A DNA stretch of 64,000 nt, taken from NCBI GenBank assembly GCA_038521345.1, contig JBCBKU010000010.1, forward strand, positions 1-64,000, given 5' to 3'. Position 1 is the stretch's first letter, and each line of letters starts with the position of its first letter. Both the position numbers and the translations under genes were made by a program. The DNA comes from JBCBKU01 sp038521345. Its GTDB lineage: Bacteria; Pseudomonadota; Alphaproteobacteria; Rhodobacterales; Rhodobacteraceae. Below, in pieces: positions 36,874-45,925 of this stretch. The notes below the pieces were generated by a model, which saw only the letters and a list, made by a program, of their open reading frames with translations, was not told where the DNA came from and made no database searches.

Positions 36874-37854
36874 ATGGCTCGTCCAAACCAGCATCGCCCA
36901 TTTCGACCGCACCCCGCTCAGATTGCCCAGATGCCGTCGATTTCGGGGAATGACGTCAACGGCCTCGGCGAGACCGCACCACGCAGACCCAGCGTCGTCT
37001 ATTGGGCACCTAATCCGGCGGACATTGCCCATGGGCGGATGCAACAATGGTTTTACACCGTGGATCCTGGCCTTCCGGCATTTCGGGATGAACGCGAAAA
37101 GCGCCGCGCCGCCATCGCTGCCCCACTGCCGGATTTGGCGCTCGATCGAGTTTCACTTTCGGCTGAGGCATGGAGAAAGGAACTCAACAGCTTTGTCGAT
37201 ACCGAAGTCTGCGACATGATTGGAGCGGCGGAACTGGACGAGGCGTGGCTTTTCGAAGGCCACAAAGCTGATTGGCGGAACGTGATCATGATGGGTTTCC
37301 AACATGACTACGCCGAGATCGAGAAAGCACCGGATCCCCATGCCGGCGCCGAGGTGATGCGGCAATATTCTCGAGCAGCCATCGCGGCCAAAATACTGGC
37401 GGGGGCGATGCGCCGAAAAGGCTGGGACGCCGAACCGGTGACTGGCCCAATGACCGGCGCCCTTGCTCTTATCCCGGCCGCGATTGCTGCGGGGTTTGGT
37501 GAACTTGGCAAACACGGCTCGATCATCAACCCGGACTTCGGCTCGTCTTTCCGGTTGTCGGCAGTTCTTACCGATGCGCCGGTTCCGCTATCAGCACCAA
37601 GGGACCATGGCGTGGACGACTTTTGCGCCGCATGCCGGATTTGCGAAGACGCCTGCCCTCCAGAAGCCATCGCGCCCAAGAAAAAGACCGTGCGCGGGAT
37701 CGAAAAGTGGTACGTCGACTTCGACCGCTGCCTGCCCTTCTTCAACGAGACACAAGGCTGCGCGATCTGCATTGCCGTCTGTCCGTGGAGCAGACCGGGG
37801 ATCGGGTTAAACCTTGCGGCCAAACTTGAACGGCGAGCCAGGCGCTCGGGTTAA
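36874..37854 (+). CDS. 4Fe-4S dicluster protein resembling reductive dehalogenase C-terminal region
   Basis: A 326-residue protein with two ferredoxin-type cluster motifs near the C-terminus: CAACRICEDACP, and CLPFFNETQGCAICIAVCP. The upstream part has a fold with motifs like GSIINPDFGSSFRLSAVLTD, seen in the reductive dehalogenase/QueG superfamily. A corrinoid-binding domain is not evident, and there is no Tat signal. It might be a redox enzyme or electron carrier; the specific reaction is unknown. Its stop shares TTAA with the convergent tag gene. Confidence 0.75.
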   Translation: MARPNQHRPFRPHPAQIAQMPSISGNDVNGLGETAPRRPSVVYWAPNPADIAHGRMQQWFYTVDPGLPAFRDEREKRRAAIAAPLPDLALDRVSLSAEAWRKELNSFVDTEVCDMIGAAELDEAWLFEGHKADWRNVIMMGFQHDYAEIEKAPDPHAGAEVMRQYSRAAIAAKILAGAMRRKGWDAEPVTGPMTGALALIPAAIAAGFGELGKHGSIINPDFGSSFRLSAVLTDAPVPLSAPRDHGVDDFCAACRICEDACPPEAIAPKKKTVRGIEKWYVDFDRCLPFFNETQGCAICIAVCPWSRPGIGLNLAAKLERRARRSG

Positions 37855-38420
37855 TCAGGTTGATAACGCCAGCAGGTCCGGGCGTGATCGTTCACCACAC
37901 CTATGGCCTGAAGATATGCGTAGATGATCGTTGGCCCGACAAAACTCATGCCGCGCTTCTTCAAATCTTTCGAGATGGCGGTAGCCATCGGTGTGACGGC
38001 CGGAATATCGGACGGCGTCCCCCAGTCTCCCTTGATCGGGACACCGTCCACATGGTCCCAAAGCCACGCCGAAAAACTGCCATGCTCGACCTGCATCTCG
38101 CGAAAGATCCGGGCATTCTTGCGGGCCGCCGGGACTTTCTGTCTGTGCCGGACGATACCGGGGTTCCGGAGCGCGGCATCAAGTTCTTCATCGCTCATTT
38201 CCGCCACCCGGTCGACATCGAAGTCATGGAAGACTGTGCGGTAACCGTTACGTTTTCGTAGGATGGTCTCCCACGAAAGGCCCGCATGCGCTCCTTCGAG
38301 GATCAGCATCTCGAACAACGTCCGGTCGTCGTGAACGGGTTCGCCCCATTCTTCATCATGGTACCGGGCATAAAGCTCGTTCGAAGAGCCAAAGCATCTT
38401 GGAAGGTTCAGATCGATCAT
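37851..38420 (-). CDS. tag: DNA-3-methyladenine glycosylase I
   Basis: A 189-residue Tag-family glycosylase removing 3-methyladenine. It carries RCFGSSN with the first zinc Cys, YHDEEWGEPVHDD, the catalytic-region ILEGAHAGLSWETIL, and a C-terminal NDHARTCWRY with zinc-ligand His and Cys. The start ATG 38420 matches the family N-terminus. Independent of its neighbours apart from the shared 4-bp stop overlap. Confidence 0.95.
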   Translation of the reverse strand: MIDLNLPRCFGSSNELYARYHDEEWGEPVHDDRTLFEMLILEGAHAGLSWETILRKRNGYRTVFHDFDVDRVAEMSDEELDAALRNPGIVRHRQKVPAARKNARIFREMQVEHGSFSAWLWDHVDGVPIKGDWGTPSDIPAVTPMATAISKDLKKRGMSFVGPTIIYAYLQAIGVVNDHARTCWRYQPD

Positions 38421-38504
38421 ACTTGGCCTTTTGGTCCATGTCCCGAAGTGCTCGCGCACAGTGATTAGTCAGATTGCGATCGCTCCTTGGAATGGCCGCG
38501 TCAG

Positions 38505-38840
38505 TCAAGGCGAGATCAAGCGTCTCCTGAGCCGGACGAGAAGCACAAGGCTGCCAATCACGAAGATGACCAGAGGCAGGCGCGGCGCATTCGTGTCCGG
38601 GTTCGTCAACCCATGTTGCGAGAGAAATAAGAGATTTAGCGCGAGATAAACGAGGCCCGTAATGAAGATCAGTGGTCCTGAGCGGAAGGGGACAAGTACT
38701 GCTGCGATAGCACCAGAGACGATGATCGTGTTGGAGATTGCCCGGATTGGTTCAATGCCTCCGGTCGCGGCATGAAGCGCAAGATCCAATCCTTGGACTG
38801 CAATCAGAAGGATCATGGGAAGAGGGCCGCGCGCGGACAT
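38505..38840 (-). CDS. Small four-helix membrane protein
   Basis: A 111-residue protein with about four hydrophobic segments (residues about 7-26, 36-52, 55-75, 88-104) and a basic C-terminus (RLRRRLISP). AAGGAAC lies upstream of the ATG. It lies 86 bp downstream of dnaE2 on the same strand and might be cotranscribed, but no link is known to me. Family not recognised. Confidence 0.65.
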   Translation of the reverse strand: MSARGPLPMILLIAVQGLDLALHAATGGIEPIRAISNTIIVSGAIAAVLVPFRSGPLIFITGLVYLALNLLFLSQHGLTNPDTNAPRLPLVIFVIGSLVLLVRLRRRLISP

Positions 38841-38926
38841 GCTGGTTCCTTTGTCGCTGGTGTTGTGGCGGTGGATCGAGGGTAATCAGAGGATAGTGGG
38901 TTGCAAATAACTCTGGGCGGATTTGG

Positions 38927-41900
38927 TCAGAAATGCCGAACGTTTCTCGGATGACCATGGCGGCGGGCTTTGGGTGGCCCCTTTGGTGACTCGCGGTGGC
39001 GGTTCAGGGCAATACCTCCGGGCGGCGTCAGGATCGGTCGCAGAAACGCCATCGGATGCTTCCTGAGCGTCAGGCGCATGGCCACGTAATCCTCGACCAC
39101 CTCTTCACCCTCGGTCATCGGCGTCAGGTTCGGCAGTGGCTCATTGATTCCTTCGCCATCTATATCACCGGCGAACAGGGGCAGCGGCGTCGATGCCGCA
39201 AGAGCATTTGCCGCCCAAAGTGCCTGTCGACGATCGAGCGACAGGGATGCGAATGCGTCGGCTTCGGTCAGGGTTTTAAGAACCCTGGGCGGCACGCCAG
39301 CGCGGCGCCAGACATCCTCGACGGTATGATAACCGTTGGCCCGCGCAGCAGTGATCCAGCTTGCGTCCTCTTCCTTCATACCCTTGATCTGACGAAACCC
39401 GAGACGAAGCGCGAGCCCGCCCTCGCCATCAGGTTCGACCATGTTGTCCCAGAAGGAGGCGTTGATATCGATTGGTCGTACTACGACCCCATGTTCGCGG
39501 GCATCTCGGACGATCTGCGCCGGAGCGTAAAACCCCATGGGCTGAGCATTCAGAAGCGCGCAGGCGAAAATGGCGGGGTGGTGGCGTTTCAACCAGGCCG
39601 AAGCGTAGACCAAAAGCGCGAAACTTGCCGCGTGGCTTTCAGGAAACCCGTAGCTTCCGAACCCCTCGATCTGAGAAAAGCAGCGCTCAGCAAAATCGTC
39701 GTCGTACCCGTTCCTCTTCATGCCCTTCAGGAACCGGTCGCGAAAATCCGAGATGTTCCCCAGTTTGCGGAATGTGGCCAGCGCGCGGCGCAGCCGGTCG
39801 GCCTCGTCCGGGGTGAACCCGGCACCCGTAATGGCGATTTGCATCGCCTGTTCCTGAAAAAGTGGTACACCAAGCGTCTTTCCTAGCACCTGGCCCAGGG
39901 CGTCCGACGGAAAGTGCACCTCTTCCTCGCCGTTCCGCCGACGGAGATACGGGTGAACCATATCGCCTTGAATGGGTCCCGGACGGATGATCGCGACCTC
40001 AATCACGAGGTCATAGAATGTCCGTGGTCGCATTCGGGGCAGAAAGTTCATCTGGGCCCGGCTTTCCACCTGAAAAACCCCGAGACTGTCGGCATCGCAG
40101 AGCATGTCGTAGACAGCCGGGTCCTCGGGCGGGAGCGTGGCAAGCGAATAGTCGATCTGGTGGTGGCGGGCGATAAGGTCGAAGGCCTTCCGGATGCAGG
40201 TGAGCATGCCGAGCGCCAGCACATCGACCTTCAGAATGCCCAGCGCGTCGATATCGTCCTTGTCCCAGGGAATGACCGTGCGATCTTCCATCGTCGCGTT
40301 CTCGACTGGCACCAGCTCGTCGAGACGCCCCTCGGTCATGATGAAGCCGCCCACATGCTGGGAAAGATGGCGGGGAAAGCCCTGGATCTCGAAGATCAGT
40401 TCGAGCGTCTGCGCAAGGCGCCGGTCGCTTGGGTCAAGCCCGATCTCGCGCAGGCGATCGGCTTCGAGACCATTGGTGGAAAAGAACCCCCAGAGCTGGG
40501 AAGATATCGCGCTGATCGTGTCTTCGGTCAGGCCCATGGCCCTGCCAACTTCACGGATCGCGCGTTTGCCACGATAATGAATCACCGTGGCGCAAAGCCC
40601 GGCCCGGTGACGCCCGTAGCGGTCATAGATATGCTGGATGACCTCTTCGCGGCGCTCATGTTCGAAATCGATGTCGATATCGGGGGGTTCGTTCCGGGCC
40701 TCGGACACGAAGCGCTCGAACACCATCGTCCCGATTTCGGGCGAGACCGAGGTGACGCCGAGGCAATAGCAGACGACCGAATTGGCCGCCGACCCCCGAC
40801 CCTGACAGAGGATATCGCGAGAGCGGGCGAACTGGACAACATCATGGACGGTGAGAAAGTAGGGTTCGTAGCCAAGCTTGGCGATAAGCGTGAGTTCATG
40901 TTCGAGAAGGTCGCGCACATGCTCTGGTGCACCGGATGGATACCGCCAGCGAAGACCGTCATAGGACAGGCGCCGCAGCCGTTCGGCGGCATTTTCACCC
41001 GGCGCAACCTCGGACGGATACTCATAGCGCAACTCATCAAGAGAAAATCTGAGAGATGTGGCAAGGTTGCCCGCCCGATCGACGGCATCCGCATGGGGGC
41101 CTAGCAGGCGCCGCATCTCGGCTTCTGAGCGAAGCCGCTGTTCCCCGTTGGCGAGTGCCGCGCGACCCAGATCGTCCACGCGACATCCCGCGCGGATGGC
41201 GGTCATAACATCGGTGAGCTTCCGACGCCGGCCATGGTGCATGACCGGAGCTGCCGATGCGACCGTGGTAATGCCAAGCTCCCGCGCCAGATCGGCGAGC
41301 CGGTCGAAACGTCGCGTATCCTCGCCGTCGTAACGGGGAGCAAGGCGCAGATGACAGGATCCGGTGAAGCGGCGCGTCAGACGGCGCGCCTCTGTCAGCC
41401 ATCGACTCGCGCCGCTCGTCGCTGTCGGCGCCTGTTGGGGCGGATGGAGGAGAAGTTGCGATCCCTCCGCCCACTCCAGAAGATCATCAAAGGTCAACCG
41501 GCACGATCCCTTCTCGGCCCGCAGCCGACCGAGAGAAATGAGCCGGCAGAGGCGCCCCCAAGCGGCCCGATCCCGCGGCAGCATCGTGGTGGTGAACCCG
41601 GTCTCTAGCACTATGCGCGCCGCCGGAATCAGGCGCGGTGCGGTGCGGATATCCGCAGAAGGCTCTGGCCGAGATGGGACAGCCTCAAAACCAGCCACAG
41701 GTTCTTTTACGGGAGAATCCAGATAATCATATGCTTCGGCTTCGGCGAGGGTCCCTTCCCGACGGCGGATCTTGCCCCCGGGATAGCTTTCGAGGGGGAC
41801 GGGTTTCGGGGCCCAGCCGGACGGCCGCATAGGCCCAATGGCCTCTGCGGCGTCACGTTCGCGGACAATCCGCGCGATTTCACGCGCATGGGTGTGGGCA

Positions 41901-42043
41901 CGGACAATTCCTGCGACGGAATTCTCGTCGGCAATGGCAATCGCCGGCATGCCAAGAAGAGCCGCGCGTTCCATATATTCCTCTGGATGTGAGCCCCCAG
42001 TTAGGAAGGTGAAGTTGGAGGTTATGTCGAGTTCAGCGAACAT
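38927..42043 (-). CDS. dnaE2: Error-prone DNA polymerase DnaE2, C-terminally truncated
   Basis: A 1038-residue C-family polymerase: PHP domain at the N-terminus (FTFLTGGSHPEEYMERA), palm catalytic motif PDIDIDFEH, and helix-hairpin-helix region. After HPMAFLRPIL (near residue 1010) the family normally continues for about 100 residues with an OB-fold domain. Here only about 26 residues follow, ending HGHPRNVRHF, so the OB domain is missing. DnaE2 does translesion synthesis in the SOS response, usually with ImuA-ImuB, which are not adjacent. ATG 42043 was preferred; ATG 42061 is six codons upstream. Confidence 0.9.
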   Translation of the reverse strand: MFAELDITSNFTFLTGGSHPEEYMERAALLGMPAIAIADENSVAGIVRAHTHAREIARIVRERDAAEAIGPMRPSGWAPKPVPLESYPGGKIRRREGTLAEAEAYDYLDSPVKEPVAGFEAVPSRPEPSADIRTAPRLIPAARIVLETGFTTTMLPRDRAAWGRLCRLISLGRLRAEKGSCRLTFDDLLEWAEGSQLLLHPPQQAPTATSGASRWLTEARRLTRRFTGSCHLRLAPRYDGEDTRRFDRLADLARELGITTVASAAPVMHHGRRRKLTDVMTAIRAGCRVDDLGRAALANGEQRLRSEAEMRRLLGPHADAVDRAGNLATSLRFSLDELRYEYPSEVAPGENAAERLRRLSYDGLRWRYPSGAPEHVRDLLEHELTLIAKLGYEPYFLTVHDVVQFARSRDILCQGRGSAANSVVCYCLGVTSVSPEIGTMVFERFVSEARNEPPDIDIDFEHERREEVIQHIYDRYGRHRAGLCATVIHYRGKRAIREVGRAMGLTEDTISAISSQLWGFFSTNGLEADRLREIGLDPSDRRLAQTLELIFEIQGFPRHLSQHVGGFIMTEGRLDELVPVENATMEDRTVIPWDKDDIDALGILKVDVLALGMLTCIRKAFDLIARHHQIDYSLATLPPEDPAVYDMLCDADSLGVFQVESRAQMNFLPRMRPRTFYDLVIEVAIIRPGPIQGDMVHPYLRRRNGEEEVHFPSDALGQVLGKTLGVPLFQEQAMQIAITGAGFTPDEADRLRRALATFRKLGNISDFRDRFLKGMKRNGYDDDFAERCFSQIEGFGSYGFPESHAASFALLVYASAWLKRHHPAIFACALLNAQPMGFYAPAQIVRDAREHGVVVRPIDINASFWDNMVEPDGEGGLALRLGFRQIKGMKEEDASWITAARANGYHTVEDVWRRAGVPPRVLKTLTEADAFASLSLDRRQALWAANALAASTPLPLFAGDIDGEGINEPLPNLTPMTEGEEVVEDYVAMRLTLRKHPMAFLRPILTPPGGIALNRHRESPKGPPKARRHGHPRNVRHF

Positions 42044-42055
42044 GAACCTCACTAT

Positions 42056-42070
42056 ATTCATGTTTTGTTC
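42056..42070 (-). promoter_or_regulatory. LexA (SOS) box of dnaE2
   Basis: On the plus strand ATTC-ATGTTTT-GTTC, equal on the minus strand to GAAC-N7-GAAT. It differs at one base from the alphaproteobacterial LexA consensus GTTC-N7-GTTC, with exact spacing, and lies 13-27 bp upstream of the chosen dnaE2 start. dnaE2 is a known LexA target in this class. The box also overlaps the alternative ATG at 42061, which argues for the downstream start. Confidence 0.65.
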
Positions 42071-42171
42071 TCATGTGGAGTCGTTGCATGTCGAACGAAC
42101 CGCCCACTGACAGAGCGACGATCTGGCAATCCCGAGGACCATAGGCTAACCGGGCCAAAACGGAGGTTCCC

Positions 42172-42783
42172 ATGGCCAACACCCTGCACCTTGGCGATCT
42201 GCCGGACGACCTTGATCTGGGCGATGTTGTCGCAGTCGATTGCGAAACCATGGGCCTGAACCCGCATCGCGACAGGCTTTGCGTGGTCCAGCTGTCCGGC
42301 GGCGACGGAAACGCCCATCTCATTCAGGTGGCCCCCGGCCAGACCCATGCCCCAAACCTTGTCCGGCTCCTCGAGAACCCGGAAGTCCTAAAGCTGTTTC
42401 ACTACGGACGTTTTGATATAGCCGCTCTTTTGAATGCCTTCGGCGCCCGGACCGCCCCAGTCTATTGCACCAAGATCGCATCGAAACTCGTACGGACATA
42501 TACGGATCGCCACGGCCTCAAGGCGCTTCTGGAAGAGCTTCTAGGCATCGACATCTCTAAACTGCAGCAGCAAAGCGACTGGGGTGCGGAAACGCTAAGC
42601 GACGCGCAGATCGCCTATGCCGCTTCGGATGTCCTGTACCTGCACCGGGTTCGCGACGAGCTTGACCGGCGCCTGGCGCGGGAAGGGAGAACGGCCTTTG
42701 CAACTGCCGCGTTCGCGTTCCTGCCAACGCGCGCGGAACTGGATCTCGCCGGTTGGCCGGAAACCGACATCTTCTCGCACTGA
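42172..42783 (+). CDS. RNase D-like 3'-5' exonuclease
   Basis: A 203-residue DEDD exonuclease: VAVDCETMGLNPHRDRLCVVQ (first metal Asp and Glu), FHYGRFDIAALL, and the YAASDVLYLHRVRDEL motif with the DEDDy tyrosine. It lacks the HRDC domain of E. coli RNase D, as is usual for the short alphaproteobacterial form. Positioned 28 bp before lptC. Probably acts on structured RNA or tRNA 3' ends. Confidence 0.9.
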   Translation: MANTLHLGDLPDDLDLGDVVAVDCETMGLNPHRDRLCVVQLSGGDGNAHLIQVAPGQTHAPNLVRLLENPEVLKLFHYGRFDIAALLNAFGARTAPVYCTKIASKLVRTYTDRHGLKALLEELLGIDISKLQQQSDWGAETLSDAQIAYAASDVLYLHRVRDELDRRLAREGRTAFATAAFAFLPTRAELDLAGWPETDIFSH

Positions 42784-42811
42784 CCTTGCCGAGGCCGCCG
42801 ATCACGGCCAC

Positions 42812-43414
42812 ATGTCCCATATGTTCGACAATCTCTATTCCCGGATCGTTGCATGGCTGAAGGTCATCCTGCCCTTGGCCGCCCTAGGGATTATGTCAAC
42901 TGTGTTCATTTTTGCCCGTGCGCCCGACGTTGAACGCGCAATTCCCTACGCCCCTGTATCTGAGACATTTTCGGGTGACGAGCGTGTTGGGGAACCCAAC
43001 TACATGGGCATGACCGAGGATGGATCTTCGATTACGTTGGTCGCACGGGTCATCCGCCCATCCGCGACCGATCCGGACGTGATGGAGGGTGAGAACCTGA
43101 GCGCCGAACTCCGCACGCAATCAGGCAGCGAAGTCGACATCGTCTCTGACACAGGCACCATCAATCAGGCGAATAAACGGGCGCTGTTGGCGGGGTCCGT
43201 GGGCATCACCACGTCGAACGGCTATGTCGTGACCACGGAACGGCTCATATCGCATCTCGACGAAACACATGTCGAAACGGAAGACACCGTGCACGCAACT
43301 GGCCCTATCGGGACGCTGGTCGCTGGCCGAATGATCCTGTCGGCGGCAAACGGCCAAGGCTATGTTCTGGATTTCAACGGCGGGGTCGAACTGGTATATC
43401 AGCCGGGCAAATAA
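42812..43414 (+). CDS. lptC: LPS export system protein LptC
   Basis: A 200-residue bitopic protein with one N-terminal membrane helix (LPLAALGIMSTVFIFAR) and a periplasmic beta-jellyroll domain. It is assigned on the domain pattern and on position directly upstream of lptA and lptB. The start is uncertain between ATG 42812 and ATG 42821, neither with a strong ribosome site. It links the inner-membrane LptB2FG complex to LptA. Confidence 0.88.
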   Translation: MSHMFDNLYSRIVAWLKVILPLAALGIMSTVFIFARAPDVERAIPYAPVSETFSGDERVGEPNYMGMTEDGSSITLVARVIRPSATDPDVMEGENLSAELRTQSGSEVDIVSDTGTINQANKRALLAGSVGITTSNGYVVTTERLISHLDETHVETEDTVHATGPIGTLVAGRMILSAANGQGYVLDFNGGVELVYQPGK

Positions 43415-43423
43415 GAGGGTGCC

Positions 43424-43933
43424 ATGACCCGATACCTCACCATCACACTGCTGTTGCTTGCGCCGCTCCATGCTTTCGCACAGGGCGCCGAGATCGCGTT
43501 CGGCGGGCTTGGACAGGACCAGAATGAACCGGTCGAGGTCACCGCGGATACCCTGAGGATTGATCAGGACAGCGGATTTGCCGTGTTTTCGGGAAGCGTT
43601 CTCATCGTTCAGGGCGACATGCGCATGTCCGCTGAAGAGGTCGAAGTTCGCTATATCACGGGCGACGCACCCAATTCCGGGGAAATCGACACGATGGAAG
43701 CGACCGGAGGGGTGACATTGGTGACATCCGGGGAAGCCGCGGAAAGCCAGAACGCAGTTTATGAGGTTGAGGACGGCATCGTGATCATGACGGGCGATGT
43801 GCTCTTGACGCAGGGCCAGAACACGCTGTCCGGCAACGAACTTCGGATCGATGTCGATGCCGGCACGGGCGTCATGCAGGGCCGGGTACGTACGATCTTT
43901 CAATCCAGCGGCAGTCGGACGGCGAACGAGTGA
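43424..43933 (+). CDS. lptA: LPS export protein LptA (OstA-like)
   Basis: A 169-residue exported protein: signal peptide (LTITLLLLAPLHAFAQ) and an OstA/LptA beta-jellyroll with PVEVTADTLRIDQDSG, FSGSVLIVQGDM and MTGDVLLTQGQNTLSG. It carries LPS across the periplasm. AGAGGG sits 6 bp before the ATG. Its stop overlaps the lptB start (GTGA). Confidence 0.94.
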   Translation: MTRYLTITLLLLAPLHAFAQGAEIAFGGLGQDQNEPVEVTADTLRIDQDSGFAVFSGSVLIVQGDMRMSAEEVEVRYITGDAPNSGEIDTMEATGGVTLVTSGEAAESQNAVYEVEDGIVIMTGDVLLTQGQNTLSGNELRIDVDAGTGVMQGRVRTIFQSSGSRTANE

Positions 43934-44688
43934 GTGCGCCAGACCTCAGCCTAGCCGATGGCGCACGGGGCCTCGAGGTCAAAGGGCTTCGCAAGAGCTA
44001 TCGCAAGCGGCCTGTTATCCGAGACGTGAGCCTTGGACTGGCGCGCGGCGAAGTCGTTGCACTTCTCGGTCCGAACGGATCTGGCAAGACGACCTGCTTT
44101 TACGCGATTGCGGGACTGATCAGTGCAGAGGGCGGACAGGTACTGGTGGATGGACGCGACGTCACGCAATTTCCAATGTATCGCCGTGCCAAGCTGGGCA
44201 TCGGATACCTCCCGCAGGAGATGTCCATCTTCCGGGGTTTATCGGTCGAGGACAACATCCTTGCAATCCTCGAAATCGCCGTACCAAACCGGACAAAACG
44301 TCATGAGCGTCTCGAAGAGCTGCTGTCCGACTTTTCGATCACGCACTTGCGCCGCGCGCCGGCTTTGTCGCTATCGGGCGGTGAACGACGCCGGGCGGAG
44401 ATTGCACGCTGTCTTGCGGCCGATCCGAAGTACCTCCTGCTAGACGAACCATTTGCGGGCGTCGACCCCATTGCCGTGGGCGAAATTCGAACCTTGGTGG
44501 CCGAACTCAAAACCCGCGGCATCGGCGTTTTGATCACCGACCACAACGTTCGCGAGACGCTCGAGATCGTCGACCGCGCCTACATCCTCCACGATGGACA
44601 GGTTCTGATGAGCGGAACCACCGACGAAGTCGTGCAAGACGAAAATGTCCGGCGCGTGTATCTTGGTCAGCATTTCCGGATCGGATGA
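43930..44688 (+). CDS. lptB: LPS export ABC ATPase LptB
   Basis: A 252-residue ABC ATPase: Walker A GPNGSGKTTCF, Q-loop YLPQEMSIFRGLSVEDN, signature LSGGERRRAEIARCL, Walker B LLLDEPFAGVDP and the H-loop DHNVRET, all LptB-type. It starts at a GTG coupled to lptA. It powers LPS extraction from the inner membrane. Confidence 0.97.
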   Translation: MSAPDLSLADGARGLEVKGLRKSYRKRPVIRDVSLGLARGEVVALLGPNGSGKTTCFYAIAGLISAEGGQVLVDGRDVTQFPMYRRAKLGIGYLPQEMSIFRGLSVEDNILAILEIAVPNRTKRHERLEELLSDFSITHLRRAPALSLSGGERRRAEIARCLAADPKYLLLDEPFAGVDPIAVGEIRTLVAELKTRGIGVLITDHNVRETLEIVDRAYILHDGQVLMSGTTDEVVQDENVRRVYLGQHFRIG

Positions 44689-44839
44689 CACGGGGCCCGG
44701 ATCGGCCAAAGCATTGACATGTCCACCCAAATTGTTCCCACTGGAGGGGCTGCGAGGCACCGTTCGACCACGCTCCACTGGTGAGTACATTCCAATTGGT
44801 CGTGAACCGGGCCCGGCGCGCACCGAAAAAGGAGGTGAC

Positions 44840-45412
44840 ATGCGCTACCAGATCACCGGCAAGCAGATTGATATAGGCGACGCCCTTCGAACTCATGTGG
44901 AAACAGAACTAGAAGGCATTCTCGGCAAGTATGCAGGGCGACCAACCGACGCCAATATCGTCTTCTCGCGCAGCGCGCACGAACATGTCTGCGAAGCCAC
45001 GATCCATCTCTCAACCGGACTGACCGTCCAAGCCAAAGCCCATGCCCACGAGATCTATCCCGCGTTCGAAGCTTGCACTGAAAAGCTGGACAAGCAGCTT
45101 CGTCGGTACAAGCGACGTCTGAAAGACCACCACCGTGAACGGACCCAGCCCGTTGAACTGGGTGCAGCTGCTTCTTATATCCTCGCCAGTGAAAATGCGG
45201 CAGGGGATCTGGAAGAACCCGAGTCTCTACAGCCCATGATTATCGCCGAAATGGAGACGCGCGTGCCGTCCCTTTCCGTTGGCGAAGCGGTGATGCAGAT
45301 GGAACTTGCGGGGGCCCCGGTGCTGGTCTTTCGAAATGAGGGACAGGATCGGAAGGTGAATATCGTGTATCGACGCGATGATGGGAATATCGGCTGGATC
45401 GACCCGAAGTAA
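44840..45412 (+). CDS. hpf: Long-form ribosome hibernation promoting factor
   Basis: A 190-residue HPF. The N-terminal RaiA/YfiA domain (1-105, ITGKQIDIGDALRTHVETEL) binds the small subunit. The C-terminal dimerisation domain (SVGEAVMQMELAGAPVLVFRNEG) marks the long form that makes 100S ribosomes. GGAGGTG lies 3 bp before the ATG. A 151-bp gap after lptB (44689-44839) contains TTGACA at 44714-44719 but no good -10. Confidence 0.95.
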   Translation: MRYQITGKQIDIGDALRTHVETELEGILGKYAGRPTDANIVFSRSAHEHVCEATIHLSTGLTVQAKAHAHEIYPAFEACTEKLDKQLRRYKRRLKDHHRERTQPVELGAAASYILASENAAGDLEEPESLQPMIIAEMETRVPSLSVGEAVMQMELAGAPVLVFRNEGQDRKVNIVYRRDDGNIGWIDPK

Positions 45413-45458
45413 CCTTGTATGCGCGACCCATCCGCTGTGGATGAAAGTGACGGTTGTA

Positions 45459-45923
45459 ATGACGATTGCCGAGCTGCTTGATGTGCGCGATGTGAGATTG
45501 CTCTCGCCCGTCAAAAGCAAGAAGCGCCTCTTTCAGGAAATCTCCGATATCGCCTCTGCCTCAACTGGTGTGGCTCCTGCGGATATGCTCGAGGCGCTTT
45601 TGGAACGCGAAGGTCTTGGTCCCACCGGCGTGGGTCACGGGATCGCGCTTCCGCACGCGCGCGTGGCCGGAGTGGAACGCGTGGTCGGGCTGTTTGCGCG
45701 GCTTGAAAAGCCAATCGAGTTCGATGCAGTGGATCGAAAGCCCGTGGATCTTGTTTTTGCACTGTTCGCGCCCACAGGGGCCGGAGTGGACCATCTGAAG
45801 GCCTTGGCGCTTGTCTCTCGTACCATGCGAGACCCGTCCACGTGCGAGAAGCTTCGCGCCAACAGCGATCCGGCAACGCTACACGCCGTGTTGACGGCAG
45901 CTAAGGAAAGCCAGGCGGCCTGA
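45459..45923 (+). CDS. ptsN: Nitrogen-regulatory PTS IIA protein
   Basis: A 154-residue EIIA-Ntr protein with the phosphoacceptor His in GHGIALPHARVAGVE and the normal SKKRLFQEI start region. ATG 45459 begins at the usual family N-terminus; ATG 45441 is possible. It receives phosphate from the PTS-Ntr chain and affects nitrogen, potassium and envelope control. Adjacent to hpf, as in many proteobacteria. The convergent sulfotransferase stop is 2 bp away. Confidence 0.94.
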   Translation: MTIAELLDVRDVRLLSPVKSKKRLFQEISDIASASTGVAPADMLEALLEREGLGPTGVGHGIALPHARVAGVERVVGLFARLEKPIEFDAVDRKPVDLVFALFAPTGAGVDHLKALALVSRTMRDPSTCEKLRANSDPATLHAVLTAAKESQAA

Positions 45924-45925
45924 GT

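Noticed and set aside
39914..41104. 396-residue plus-strand ORF inside dnaE2
   Set aside because: Long but antisense to a recognised polymerase in a GC-rich gene; no motif or ribosome site supports it.
44714..44740. TTGACA upstream of hpf as a sigma-70 promoter
   Set aside because: The -35 is perfect but no convincing -10 follows at 16-18 bp, so I did not list it as a promoter.
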